Below are positions 50,150 through 59,003 of a stretch of DNA of 64,000 bases, piece by piece. The notes below the pieces were generated by a model. That model searched no databases and had not been told where the DNA came from. It was given only the letters and a program-made list of their open reading frames with translations. Source of the stretch: Streptomyces bambusae. GTDB lineage: Bacteria; Actinomycetota; Actinomycetes; Streptomycetales; Streptomycetaceae. Location: assembly GCF_020532645.1 (NCBI RefSeq), contig NZ_JAJAUZ010000003.1, positions 186,001-250,000 on the forward strand, in the 5' to 3' direction. How positions within the stretch are numbered: the first letter of the stretch is position 1; the number at the start of each line of letters is the position of its first letter. The position numbers were made by a program, and so were the translations under genes.

Positions 50150-52654
50150 GTGACCGAGCAGAATTCCGAACTCATCGCCGGCCGGTACCAGCTGGTCGAA
50201 CGCATCGGCCAAGGCGGCATGGGCCGGGTCTGGCGAGGCCTGGACCAGCAGGTGTTCGGGCGCGAGGTCGCCATCAAGGAAATCCTCTTCCCGCCGGGAA
50301 TGGAGGAGAGCGACCGCGCCACCCTGCTCCGGCGGTTCACCGGCGAGGCGCGCGCGGCGGTCACTCTCAGCCACCCGGGCATCATCACGATCCACGACGT
50401 CGCCGAGCACCACGGCGCCCCCGTCATCGTCATGGAGCTCATCCGCGGCGAGTCCCTGGCGGCCGCCATCCGCCGCCGCGGCCGGCTCCCCGTGCGCCGC
50501 GTGGCCGAGATCGGCGCCGCCATGCTCGACGCACTCGCCGAGGCGCACGGGGCCCGCATCGTCCACCGCGACATCAAGCCGGACAACGTGCTCCTCACCA
50601 GGGACCGGGTCGTCCTCACCGACTTCGGCATCGCCCACCTCGCCGACGCGACCACCAAGCTCAGCCACAGCGGCATCGTCATCGGCACGCCCCAGTACAT
50701 GGCGCCCGAGCAGCTGGAGGGCAAGCGGCCGACCGCCGCCAACGACCTGTGGGCGCTCGGCGCCACGCTCTACCACGCCGTCGAGGGGCAGCCGCCGTTC
50801 GAGGCCGAAGGGCTGCACGCCCTGGCCGTGGCCGTCTTCACCCGCCCGCACCGGCCGCCGGTGCACGCCGGACCGCTCGCACCCGTGCTGGAGGCACTGC
50901 TCACCAAGGACCCCGATCGGCGGGTGGGCGCGACCGAGGCCGCGGGGATGCTGGCGGCCGTGCTGCGGGCCCTCCCGGCGGGGGACGACGAGGCTGCCGA
51001 AGCGGAGTCCGAGGCAGAAACGGAATCGGAAGCGGAGGGTGCATCGGAGGAGGCAGAGGCGGAGGCGGGAGCATCCCCGGAGCCTGCTGCCGCAGGCGGA
51101 CCGACCCCGTCCGCCGAGCCCTCCGTACCCGCGACCCGGCAGACGCCCACCGTCCCGGACTCCGCGGCGCCCCCGGCCGCCGACCCCCGACGCCCCCTCC
51201 CGGACCGGCCGGCCACCCCGCCGCGGATCCCGGCGCCCGAGCCCGCACAGCCCGAGCGGCCCCCGGTCGAGCCGCCCGCACCCCAGCCGCCCGCACCCCA
51301 GCCCCCGACCGACGCCCTCGTCCACCTCGGCGCCACCGCCCGGCTCGGCACCGCCCCCGGCCGGCCTCCCGTACGCTCCGGCGCCGCCGCCCTCACCCGC
51401 CGGTCCGTGATCCTCGGCACCGCCCTCGCCACGCTCACCGCCGGCTCCGTCCTGACCTGGACCCTCTCCCACGGCGGCGACGAAGGCGGCGGCCGGAACA
51501 CCGGCAAGGCCGCCGGCGGCGCGGCCTCCGCCGTCACCGTGGTGCTCGGCGTGGACGCACCGCTCACGGGCGGCCTCGCCGCCGGCATGGGCCTCGGCAT
51601 GCGGAACTCTGCCGAACTGGCCGTCCGGACGGCGAACGAGAAGCGTCACGTGCCCGGCGTCAGGTTCGAGATCAAGGCCCTGGACGACGCGACCGACCCC
51701 GCCAAGGGCCCCGCGAACGCCGCCGCCTTCGTCGCCGACCCCAAGGTCCTCGGCGTCGTCGGCCCCCTCACCTCAGGCATGACCCGCGTCATGGCCGACA
51801 CCCTGTCCCGGGCGGACCTGGTCAACATCTCCCCGGGCAACACCGACCCCACCCTGTCGCTCGGCCCCGACTGGGCCGCCGGCACCAAGTCCCGCCCGCA
51901 CGACACGTACTTCCGCACCGTGGCCAGCGACGTGGACCAGGGCCCGTTCGCCGCCCGCCACCTCCACGCCGAGGCCGGCAAGCGCAAGGTGTACGTCATC
52001 GACGACCGCAGCGCCTACGGCACCGGCCTCGCCGCCGGCTTCACCACCGAGTTCGAGAAGCTCGGCGGGACCGTGGTCGGCACCGAGCAGGTCGACTCCG
52101 GACAGAGCGCGTTCCCCGGCCTGGCCGCCAAGGTCCGGGCCGCCGGCGCCGACGCCGTCTTCTTCGGCGGCTACTACGACACCGCCGCCCCGCTCTCCGC
52201 CCAGCTCAAGAAGGACGGCGCCGCCGTCCCCCTGATGGGCGGCGACGGCATCTACGACCAGCAATTCCTCGCCGACGCCCCGAAGTCCGACGGCGACCTC
52301 GCCCTCAACATCGGCACCCCCGCCGAACACCAGGCGGGCGGAGCGGACTTCCTCGCCCGGTACGCGAAGGCGGGGTACGCGGAGGAAGCCGGCTGGTACG
52401 GCCCGTACGCGTACGACGCCACCTGGAGCCTCATCGAAGCAGTGAAGTCCGTGGTCACGGCCAACGGCGGCACCCTCCCCGCGGACGCCCGCACCAGGAT
52501 GTCCAAGGCCGTCTCCGGACTCGCCTTCGACGGGGTCACCGGCCATGTCGCCTTCGATGCGTACGGCGACATCCGCAACCGCCAGCTCACCGTCTTCACC
52601 GTGAAGTCCGGCAGCTGGCACACCGTCACCAGCGGCCCGGCCGTCACCCCCTGA
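50150..52654 (+). CDS. Ser/Thr kinase fused to ABC substrate-binding domain, 834 aa
   Basis: Kinase (residues 8-270): GQGGMGRVW, K43, HRDIKPDN (139-146), DFG (158-160), GTPQYMAPEQ. An acidic then Pro-rich linker (about 285-405) with EAE repeats follows, then a twin-Arg membrane helix (TRRSVILGTALATLTAGSV). Outside, residues about 455-830 form a type I periplasmic-binding (LIV/amide) domain: VTVVLGVDAPLTGGLAAGMGLGMRNSAEL, GVVGPLTSGMTRVM, VYVIDDRSAYGTGLAAGF, VFFGGYYDTAAPLSAQLKKDG. It is a one-piece ligand receptor kinase. Start GTG 50150 (or 50144). Confidence 0.9.
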   Translation: MTEQNSELIAGRYQLVERIGQGGMGRVWRGLDQQVFGREVAIKEILFPPGMEESDRATLLRRFTGEARAAVTLSHPGIITIHDVAEHHGAPVIVMELIRGESLAAAIRRRGRLPVRRVAEIGAAMLDALAEAHGARIVHRDIKPDNVLLTRDRVVLTDFGIAHLADATTKLSHSGIVIGTPQYMAPEQLEGKRPTAANDLWALGATLYHAVEGQPPFEAEGLHALAVAVFTRPHRPPVHAGPLAPVLEALLTKDPDRRVGATEAAGMLAAVLRALPAGDDEAAEAESEAETESEAEGASEEAEAEAGASPEPAAAGGPTPSAEPSVPATRQTPTVPDSAAPPAADPRRPLPDRPATPPRIPAPEPAQPERPPVEPPAPQPPAPQPPTDALVHLGATARLGTAPGRPPVRSGAAALTRRSVILGTALATLTAGSVLTWTLSHGGDEGGGRNTGKAAGGAASAVTVVLGVDAPLTGGLAAGMGLGMRNSAELAVRTANEKRHVPGVRFEIKALDDATDPAKGPANAAAFVADPKVLGVVGPLTSGMTRVMADTLSRADLVNISPGNTDPTLSLGPDWAAGTKSRPHDTYFRTVASDVDQGPFAARHLHAEAGKRKVYVIDDRSAYGTGLAAGFTTEFEKLGGTVVGTEQVDSGQSAFPGLAAKVRAAGADAVFFGGYYDTAAPLSAQLKKDGAAVPLMGGDGIYDQQFLADAPKSDGDLALNIGTPAEHQAGGADFLARYAKAGYAEEAGWYGPYAYDATWSLIEAVKSVVTANGGTLPADARTRMSKAVSGLAFDGVTGHVAFDAYGDIRNRQLTVFTVKSGSWHTVTSGPAVTP

Positions 52655-52810
52655 CACCGGCCCTGACACCGGCCCACGACACCCGCCCGGACCGGCACCG
52701 ACCAGCGCCGACCGGCCACCCGGCACCCCCGGAGTGGCCGGTTAGGCGATCTTTACGGCCTCCCCGACCGCTGCGATGCTGACCGCGTTCGCGCAGCCGA
52801 AGGAGGTTCC

Positions 52811-54454
52811 TTGTCCCGCTTATCCACGATGGTGATCGCGCTCACCAGCGCGTTGGCCCTGACGTCCGGTGCTGCCGTCACGGCGTCCGCGGCGCCCACG
52901 ACGCCCGCCGCAGCAGCGACCGCAGGCTCGACCGTTCCGGCCACCGCCGACGCCCGGGTCGAGCCGGTGCAATGGACGCCCTGCAACCCGGACCCGTCCA
53001 AGCCCGACCCCAAGATCTACGACTGCGCCGTCTACCCCGTGCCCCTCGACTACGCGAAGCCGTACGGCGAGACGATCGGCATCGCCATGTTACGGCGGCG
53101 GGCCGGCGACCCCGCCAAGCGCATCGGCTCGCTCTTCATGAACCCCGGCGGCCCCGGCGGCAGCGGCTACCTCTGGGCCACCACCGCCCGGTTCCAGCCC
53201 AAGGTCACCGAACGCTTCGACATGATCGGCTTCGACCCGCGCGGCGTCGCCCGCAGCAAGCCGCTGCGCTGCTTCACCACCAACGAGGAAGCCACCTCGG
53301 TCTTCCAGCGGATGATCATGGTGCCCGTCACCCGCACCGAAGTGAACGGCACGCTCGCGGCCACCCGCGACTTCACCGCCTCCTGTACGCGCAACGCCGG
53401 CGACCTCATCCGCCACATGTCCACCATGAACGTGGTCCGCGACCTCGACCGGATGCGCCGGGCCGTCGGCGACAAGAAGCTGACCTTCGCCGGATTCTCG
53501 TACGGCACCCTGATCGGCGCCACCTACGCCAACATGTACCCGGACAAGGTGCGCGCGGTCATCATCGACGGCAACGTCGACCCGAACCTGCGCCTCCACG
53601 ACGGCCTGGAGTACGACCGCCAGCGCGCCACCGGCGGCTTCGAACCGGCCCTCGCCGAATACCTCAAGCGCTGCAAGGCCGTCGGAGTCCCGCGCTGCGC
53701 CTTTGCCGAGGGCGACACCCGCGCCAAGTTCGACGCGATCCGCGACCACCTGCGCACCACCCCGGTGACCCTGCCGGACGGCCAGGAGGTCAACCTCAGC
53801 ACCTTCACCAACAACGTGGCCAACGCCCTGTACTCACAGACCCGGTTGGCTCCCCTGGCGGTCTCGCTGCAGGCCGTCCACCAGGTGATCAGCCGGCAGC
53901 AGGGGCTGGCCACGGGCGGGCGGATCGACACGGAGGCCGCGGCCCGGCTGGCCCAGACCTACCCGGGCGGGCTGCGCGAGGCCCCGGCGGACACCCCGTA
54001 CACGTCGGACGACTCGTACTTCGGCGTCAACTGCCAGGACAAGCCCTACCCGTCGAACCCGCGGGTGTTCGCGCACCTGGCCCGCGCCTGGGAGCGCAAC
54101 GCCCCCACCTTCGGCCGCTACCAGGCCTTCGACTCGCCGACCTGCGCCACCTGGCCGGCGCCCGCCCGCAGCTCCGAGCGGTACGCGGGGCCGTGGAACC
54201 GGCGCACCGCCAACAAGATCATGGTCATCGGCAACACCTTCGACCCGGCCACCCAGTACCGCTTCTCGCAGCGGATGCAGCGCCAGCTCGGCAACGCCGT
54301 CCTGGTGACGGTCGACGTGATCGAGCACTGCGCGATCGGGCGCAGCAAGGCCCTGGACGCGCAGGTCACCTCGTACCTCGTCGACGGCACCCCGCCGAAG
54401 CCGGGGCAGGTGCTGAAGCCGGACCTGGATCCGTTCCCGATGCTGACCGGCTGA
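52811..54454 (+). CDS. Secreted alpha/beta hydrolase (tripeptidyl-peptidase type), 547 aa
   Basis: TTG start 52811 behind AAGGAGG. Signal peptide to about residue 28 (VIALTSALALTSGAAVTASAAP). Catalytic elements: SLFMNPGGPGGSGY (oxyanion), TFAGFSYGTLIGATYANMYP (nucleophile Ser in GFSYG), GNTFDPATQY (Asp region) and VTVDVIEHCAIG (His), with six Cys. This is the SCO7095/tripeptidyl aminopeptidase (TAP) family that releases N-terminal tripeptides. The stop codon lies in an 8-bp repeat array. Confidence 0.9.
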   Translation: MSRLSTMVIALTSALALTSGAAVTASAAPTTPAAAATAGSTVPATADARVEPVQWTPCNPDPSKPDPKIYDCAVYPVPLDYAKPYGETIGIAMLRRRAGDPAKRIGSLFMNPGGPGGSGYLWATTARFQPKVTERFDMIGFDPRGVARSKPLRCFTTNEEATSVFQRMIMVPVTRTEVNGTLAATRDFTASCTRNAGDLIRHMSTMNVVRDLDRMRRAVGDKKLTFAGFSYGTLIGATYANMYPDKVRAVIIDGNVDPNLRLHDGLEYDRQRATGGFEPALAEYLKRCKAVGVPRCAFAEGDTRAKFDAIRDHLRTTPVTLPDGQEVNLSTFTNNVANALYSQTRLAPLAVSLQAVHQVISRQQGLATGGRIDTEAAARLAQTYPGGLREAPADTPYTSDDSYFGVNCQDKPYPSNPRVFAHLARAWERNAPTFGRYQAFDSPTCATWPAPARSSERYAGPWNRRTANKIMVIGNTFDPATQYRFSQRMQRQLGNAVLVTVDVIEHCAIGRSKALDAQVTSYLVDGTPPKPGQVLKPDLDPFPMLTG

Positions 54455-54530
54455 CCGGCTGACCGGCTGACCGGCTGACCGGCTGACCGGCCGACCGGCC
54501 GACCGGATGACGGGCTGACCGGCCGAGCGG
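54443..54530. repeat. 8-bp minisatellite overlapping stop codon
   Basis: Eleven units of 8 bp: six perfect CTGACCGG copies, then diverged ones (CCGACCGG, ATGACGGG, CCGAGCGG). The stop TGA of the hydrolase (54452-54454) is inside the second copy. Confidence 0.92.
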
Positions 54531-54551
54531 CTGTTCGCCGGATGTGGCGCA

Positions 54552-54590
54552 GCGGGCCGGCGGGAGACCTGGAGGCTCCCGCCGGCCCGC
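54552..54590. terminator. 15-bp perfect hairpin terminator
   Basis: GCGGGCCGGCGGGAG (54552-54566), 9-nt loop, and its exact complement at 54576-54590, between the convergent hydrolase and glycosidase genes. Confidence 0.8.
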
Positions 54591-54611
54591 CGGGCCTGCC
54601 GGTGTGCCGGG

Positions 54612-57005
54612 TCAGCGGAGCAGCCTGGCTCCGGCCCAGTCGGCGTGGTCGCTGTTGATGCCGTCGCCGGTGTCGGTGACCTTGAGTTCGAGTCGGTTGA
54701 TGCCGGTGACATCGATGTCAATGGTCTGGGTGGGGCTGGTGGGGGTGAGGGTGGTGGGGCTGGTGTAGAGCTTGGTGCCGTCGCCCCAGACTTCGAACTT
54801 CACGGTGGCGTTGGCGGTGACCTCGTCGTCGACGCCGATGTCGGACCGGAACCGCGTGTAGCCGCCGTTCAGGTGGTAGGTGATGCTGCCGTTGGCGTGC
54901 GTGCCGAGACCCTTCGCGTACGCGGTGCCGTTCAGCCGGATCGGGTTGCCGTCGACGCTCCTGTCCTTGCGCACGGTGCCGAAGTCGGCGCGGGCGTCGG
55001 CCCAGTCGAGGTCGCTGAGGTCGACCGTCCGACCGGTGCCGCCGTCGTCGCCGCTGCCGGCGGTCGCGGCCACGGACTGGCCGGCGGCGACCGGGACGGT
55101 CACGTACGACACGGTCTTGCCGTACAGCGTCTTGGTCTGCGGGGTGTACGCCGTGCCGTTCACGGTGATCTTGTCGAAGGACCCGTAGAACTGGGCCTCC
55201 CAACTGACCGTGCCACCCGAGTTGTTCGTCAGGGTGGAGCCGGTGGTGCCCGTGTGCTTCAGCTTCAGGTCGTTGTCACCGACCTTCAGGTGGTCGATCT
55301 CCACCCACGGCGTCTCCGACGTCAGTCGCGAGACGGTGGCGACCTTGTCGCGCGGAGCGTCCGGCTGGACGCCCATCATGCCGTCGATGACGCTGCTGAC
55401 CGCCAGGAACGAGATCTCCGGGTACGTGTTCTTGTCGGTCATCAGCTTCTTCAGCCACGACCAGCCCTCGCGCGAGCGGTTGTACTGGTAGTACATCTCC
55501 GGCAGGTAGGAGGTCGCCTCGACGTTCAGGTCGTCGTCGTTGGCCGCGATGAAGTCCAGGTAGGCGTTCGTCCGGGGACCGTGGTCGCCGAGCCCGGTCA
55601 GCATCATCAGGAAGCTGGCCTCGTGGCCCCAACTGCTGTAGCCGGTACCGGCCGCGTCCTTGCCGCGCACGTAGCGGTTGTTCGCCGCGTCCCACCAGTT
55701 GGACTCGAAGTGGCTGCGCACCCGCTTCGCGCGCTCGGTCCACTTCGTGCTGCCGGCGGTGTCGCCCCTGGCCTTCAGGATCTCGGCGTACGCGAGCATC
55801 GACTGGTACTGGTAGCCGAGCGAGTCGGCCGCGGAGACCAGGTTCTCGTTCGGGAACTCGAAGAAGGTGGCGGTGTACTCGCCCTGCTGCTTCTTCGAGA
55901 CCGGCTGCTCCTGCGACGGGTCGGTGTCGTTCCACCGCACCTCGTGGCCGGTGAGGAAGGAGCCCATCGTCGAGTCGTAGAACGCGGCGAGGTCCGGATC
56001 GTTGAGCCAGGCGGAGTCGCCCGTCCACTGGTACTGCTTGTACGCCTTGGTCATCAGGTTGAACGGCGACGGCAGTTCACGGAATCCGGTGCCGTCGATG
56101 TAGTACATGGCGCCGTACGAGCTGTGCGCCCACAGCGGCCAGCCGTTCTGGCCGGGGTCGTCGGCGTCTGCGGCGAATGTCTTCATCATGTGGAACGTCT
56201 CGGCGTCCAGACCGAGGGCGTGCGCACCGTCCGACTGGTGGGAGATGTCGCGGTTGTAGTAGGACTCCCGGTTCGTGTACGCGCCCCAGTAGCCGGGCTC
56301 CACCTTCGGGTGCGCGGCGTTCTTCAGGCGCCACCACTCGGGCTCGTGGCCCATCATCGGGTTGCCCGGATAGAACGTCATCGCCAGGGCGCGGTCCTTG
56401 CCCCACTTGAAGCCCTCGTTGAGGGTGGCGTTGGGGGAGTTGAGCGTCAGCGTGCTGGTCGGCGGGCCCACGTGCGCCTGGATCGTGATCCGGTCGACGC
56501 GCGGGACCTCGCCGGCGGACGTGGCCGTCAGCTCGATGACGTCCCCGGCCCTGAGGGCCACCTTGCCCGACGTACGGGTGTCGATGCTCACCGGGTCGGT
56601 GTGGTCACGGCCGTAACGCCGGGACGTGCCCCAGGAGTCGACGGTGGCCGCGTTGACGGTGAGCTTGTACGTGACGCCGTTCTGGGTGTTGCCGTTGTAG
56701 CGCGTGATGAGGTCGTAGGTGCCGGCGTCGCCGTTGAACGTCGTGCGGGCGGTGCTGGTCTGGCCCGAACTTCCCTTTGCGTAGGTGACGTTGTCGACCG
56801 GGTTGTTGTTCCAGGTGTGGTTGACCGTCTCCGTCGCGAAGTTGGTCAGCGACATGTTCTCGACTTCGATCACGTACGGGCCGGGGGCCGCTGCGGAGGC
56901 GGTCGCGGCCTCGGCCGCCGCGGGTGCGCCGGGGAAGGCGAGCGCGGTGCCGACGGTCGTGGCGAGGAGGGCGGTCAGTGCGCAGGCGGAACGTCTGCTG
57001 GGCAT
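54612..57005 (-). CDS. Secreted glycoside hydrolase with CBM and NPCBM domains
   Basis: Signal peptide MPSRRSACALTALLATTVGT to about residue 33. Residues 43-180 resemble a CBM35/6-like carbohydrate-binding sandwich (YVIEVENMSLTNFATETVNHTWNN to VPRVDRITIQA). Residues about 195-560 form an (alpha/alpha)6 helical domain (GYWGAYTNRESYYNRDISHQSDG, WPLWAHSSYGAMYYIDGTGF, WGHEASFLMMLTGLGDHGPR); conserved Asp/Glu could be catalytic but I do not assign a GH number. The last 140 residues are an NPCBM domain (VDLSDLDWADARADFG, KGLGTHANGSITYHLNGG). It probably trims a plant or microbial glycan. ATG 57005, AAAGGA upstream. Confidence 0.85.
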   Translation of the reverse strand: MPSRRSACALTALLATTVGTALAFPGAPAAAEAATASAAAPGPYVIEVENMSLTNFATETVNHTWNNNPVDNVTYAKGSSGQTSTARTTFNGDAGTYDLITRYNGNTQNGVTYKLTVNAATVDSWGTSRRYGRDHTDPVSIDTRTSGKVALRAGDVIELTATSAGEVPRVDRITIQAHVGPPTSTLTLNSPNATLNEGFKWGKDRALAMTFYPGNPMMGHEPEWWRLKNAAHPKVEPGYWGAYTNRESYYNRDISHQSDGAHALGLDAETFHMMKTFAADADDPGQNGWPLWAHSSYGAMYYIDGTGFRELPSPFNLMTKAYKQYQWTGDSAWLNDPDLAAFYDSTMGSFLTGHEVRWNDTDPSQEQPVSKKQQGEYTATFFEFPNENLVSAADSLGYQYQSMLAYAEILKARGDTAGSTKWTERAKRVRSHFESNWWDAANNRYVRGKDAAGTGYSSWGHEASFLMMLTGLGDHGPRTNAYLDFIAANDDDLNVEATSYLPEMYYQYNRSREGWSWLKKLMTDKNTYPEISFLAVSSVIDGMMGVQPDAPRDKVATVSRLTSETPWVEIDHLKVGDNDLKLKHTGTTGSTLTNNSGGTVSWEAQFYGSFDKITVNGTAYTPQTKTLYGKTVSYVTVPVAAGQSVAATAGSGDDGGTGRTVDLSDLDWADARADFGTVRKDRSVDGNPIRLNGTAYAKGLGTHANGSITYHLNGGYTRFRSDIGVDDEVTANATVKFEVWGDGTKLYTSPTTLTPTSPTQTIDIDVTGINRLELKVTDTGDGINSDHADWAGARLLR

Positions 57006-57246
57006 GTGAGGGCGGTCCTTTCGGGGTGGGGGGCCTCACGTGGACACACTTCGGGTGTTGGAAGTTGTTGAAGTGTGTTGCCTATTGATGCTTTGAGTTG
57101 AAGTGCTGTCAATACTTTGCGCGGACATCAACTGCATGTTTCCAGTGGATGATTGACGCGTCTTCAGAAAAATTTCACCGCCGGTTGCGTCGCATGCCGG
57201 GCGTCAGTAGTGTCCTCGCGGACGACGACGTAGGGGGCGAACCACA
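57006..57246. other. Promoter region of the glycosidase gene
   Basis: Lower-GC stretch at 57040-57130 with the inverted repeat ACACACTTC (57044-57052) / GAAGTGTGT (57070-57078) and two GTTGAAGTG direct repeats; likely promoter and operator. No complete gene seen. Confidence 0.45.
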
Positions 57247-57336
57247 ACCGGGCACCTGGACGGCGGCCATCAGGGCAACGCGTACGCCCAGGGCAAGAAG
57301 AAGCGGCTGATGGTGCCGTCGGACCCCGGCGTCTGA
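57247..57336 (+). pseudogene. Orphan 3' gene end
   Basis: A frame without a start reads GHLDGGHQGNAYAQGKKKRL and ends SDPGV at TGA 57334-57336. It looks like the conserved C-terminus of a protein, but I cannot name the family. Confidence 0.3.
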
Positions 57337-57387
57337 AGCGGGAGCGGGAGACGGGGACCTGGAAGGGCCGGTGAGCCACCGCCTCCG

Positions 57388-57421
57388 CCGATGTCACCCC
57401 TCCACCGATGTCACCCCTCCA
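57388..57421. repeat. 17-bp tandem duplication at a gene 3' end
   Basis: CCGATGTCACCCCTCCA twice in tandem. The stop codon of the minus-strand BtrH-like gene (57411-57413) lies inside the second copy. Confidence 0.9.
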
Positions 57422-58415
57422 GCAGTGCCACCGCCCGGCGCTCGAGCGCCAGGGACTCGTCCACGTGCTGCGCGCACGCGTCGAAGAGCGTGCGCCGCTC
57501 GTCGGCATCGGCCTTCGGATCCGCGTCACGGGCGAGGGCGGCCAGCGCCGACCAGTGGCCGGCCGACTCGCGGAACAGCGCCGCCGGCTCGCCGCGGCCG
57601 ACGAGGTCGAGGAAGTCCGCGTACAGCGGGCGGGTGGCGCCCGGCGCGGTCCACTCCTCCTCCAGGCAGGCGTACAGCCGGCCCGTGCCGGTCGCGAACG
57701 CTTCGGGAGAGCCGCCGAACCGCCGCTCCCAGCCGCTCTTCGTCGTACGGTCGCGCAGCTGCGTGGCGAACTTCTCCATGCCGCTGAAGCCGAAGTTCAC
57801 GTCGAACTTGTTGCCCAGCACCGGCCCGGTCAGATGCCGGACGGTCGAGGCGATCGCCCCCGCCACGTCCGGTTCCCCCTCGGCCGGACCGGTCGGCACG
57901 ATCAGCTGGTGCCGGCCCTTGCGGTGCGCGGTCCACGCCGCACCGAACTCCTCGCGGTCGATCCGGTACGGAGTCTCCGCACCGTCCTCGATCAGCAGGT
58001 CGTCCCCGTCGTAGCCGGCGATCACCACGGTGTACGCGTCGGCGCCCGTCATCTCGGCATCCGCATCGGCCGCGTGCCAGGGCAGCGAGGACCGGTCGAC
58101 CACGCAGAACACGGGCTGCCCGCCGTCGAGCGCGGCCCTGACCCGCCCCCACCGCGGATTCATCGCACGCGTCGCCTCGTACGGGACGCCCAGCCGGCCC
58201 AGCGCGACCTGCACCCACGGCTCGGGGTGCGACTGTGCCACGATCGTCGCCATCGGCAGCCGGCCCGCGTACTCGAACACGAAGTACATGAACCCGATCC
58301 CACCGGCCAGCCCCGCCACGAGCTCTTCCTCGTGCACGCTGCCCAGCGCATGCCGGATCAGCGAGGCCTCCCGGTGGCGTCCGGTCCCGAAGTCTTCGTA
58401 CACGAGCACAGTCAT
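57411..58415 (-). CDS. BtrH N-terminal/DUF4872 domain protein, 334 aa
   Basis: Resembles BtrH, the butirosin enzyme that transfers an acyl group from carrier protein to an aminoglycoside. Residues 1-150 form the BtrH_N cysteine-protease-like fold (AGLAGGIGFMYFVFEYAG, VPYEATRAMNPRWG, QPVFCVVDRSSLPWH, DAYTVVIAGYDGDDLLIED). The catalytic Cys position is not clearly kept: the motif reads GGIGFMY where related proteins have a Cys. The C-terminal DUF4872 is helical. No carrier protein is adjacent, but the adenylation-carrier protein gene lies 0.6 kb upstream. ATG 58415. Confidence 0.82.
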   Translation of the reverse strand: MTVLVYEDFGTGRHREASLIRHALGSVHEEELVAGLAGGIGFMYFVFEYAGRLPMATIVAQSHPEPWVQVALGRLGVPYEATRAMNPRWGRVRAALDGGQPVFCVVDRSSLPWHAADADAEMTGADAYTVVIAGYDGDDLLIEDGAETPYRIDREEFGAAWTAHRKGRHQLIVPTGPAEGEPDVAGAIASTVRHLTGPVLGNKFDVNFGFSGMEKFATQLRDRTTKSGWERRFGGSPEAFATGTGRLYACLEEEWTAPGATRPLYADFLDLVGRGEPAALFRESAGHWSALAALARDADPKADADERRTLFDACAQHVDESLALERRAVALLEG

Positions 58416-58544
58416 GCGATCACCCTAGCTGCGCCGGGCGCGGGGCAGCGCACGGGGACTCGGGGCCGGCACTGCACGGGGACACGGGACCGGCAGCGGC
58501 CGCGCCGGCGAGGTCGGCGTCCCGGGCGAAGGCGTCCGGCGCGT

Positions 58545-58880
58545 TCAGTCGTCCTCGAAGGGTTCGTCGCTCCAGCGGAACCAGGCGCGGTCGTCGCGGA
58601 TGTGGAGGAGGAACTCGGCGACGGGGGTCCGGCCGGTGGGGGAGGGGGACAAGAGGGTGAGGGTCTGCTCGATGCGGTCGTACGCGGCTTCGAAGCGCTC
58701 GTATTCCTTGGCCCGCAAGAGGCTGAGCGACTCGTCGAACCAGGGTTTGAACGGGGCGAAGGCCGGGGTCGGGGTGAAGCGGCCGTGGAGCCAGGGGAAG
58801 TCGGAATCGTCGATCGTGATGTCGCCCAGCAGCTCGTCCTGGTGCCTCAGCTGCCAGCTCTCGTCGGTGGAACCGCTCAT
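58545..58880 (-). CDS. Hypothetical protein, 111 aa
   Basis: Small acidic soluble protein: LGDITIDDSDFPWLHGRFTPTPAF then SLSLLRAKEYERFEAAYDRIEQTLTLLSPS, ending DDRAWFRWSDEPFEDD. This layout (strand-rich start, helix, DxxWFRW end) is common among small Streptomyces proteins of unknown role, some near toxin genes. ATG 58880. No clear operon partner; downstream of the adenylation-fusion gene. Confidence 0.7.
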   Translation of the reverse strand: MSGSTDESWQLRHQDELLGDITIDDSDFPWLHGRFTPTPAFAPFKPWFDESLSLLRAKEYERFEAAYDRIEQTLTLLSPSPTGRTPVAEFLLHIRDDRAWFRWSDEPFEDD

Positions 58881-59003
58881 CCGTTGCCTCCCGTGGTGTC
58901 GGGGCCGCCGCCGCCTTCGATCGGGTGTGCGGGACCGGGCCGTGATCGCCAGTGTGCCGGTCGGTCGTGCGGAGGGCGGCGGGACCCCCCTCGGCGGGTG
59001 ACG

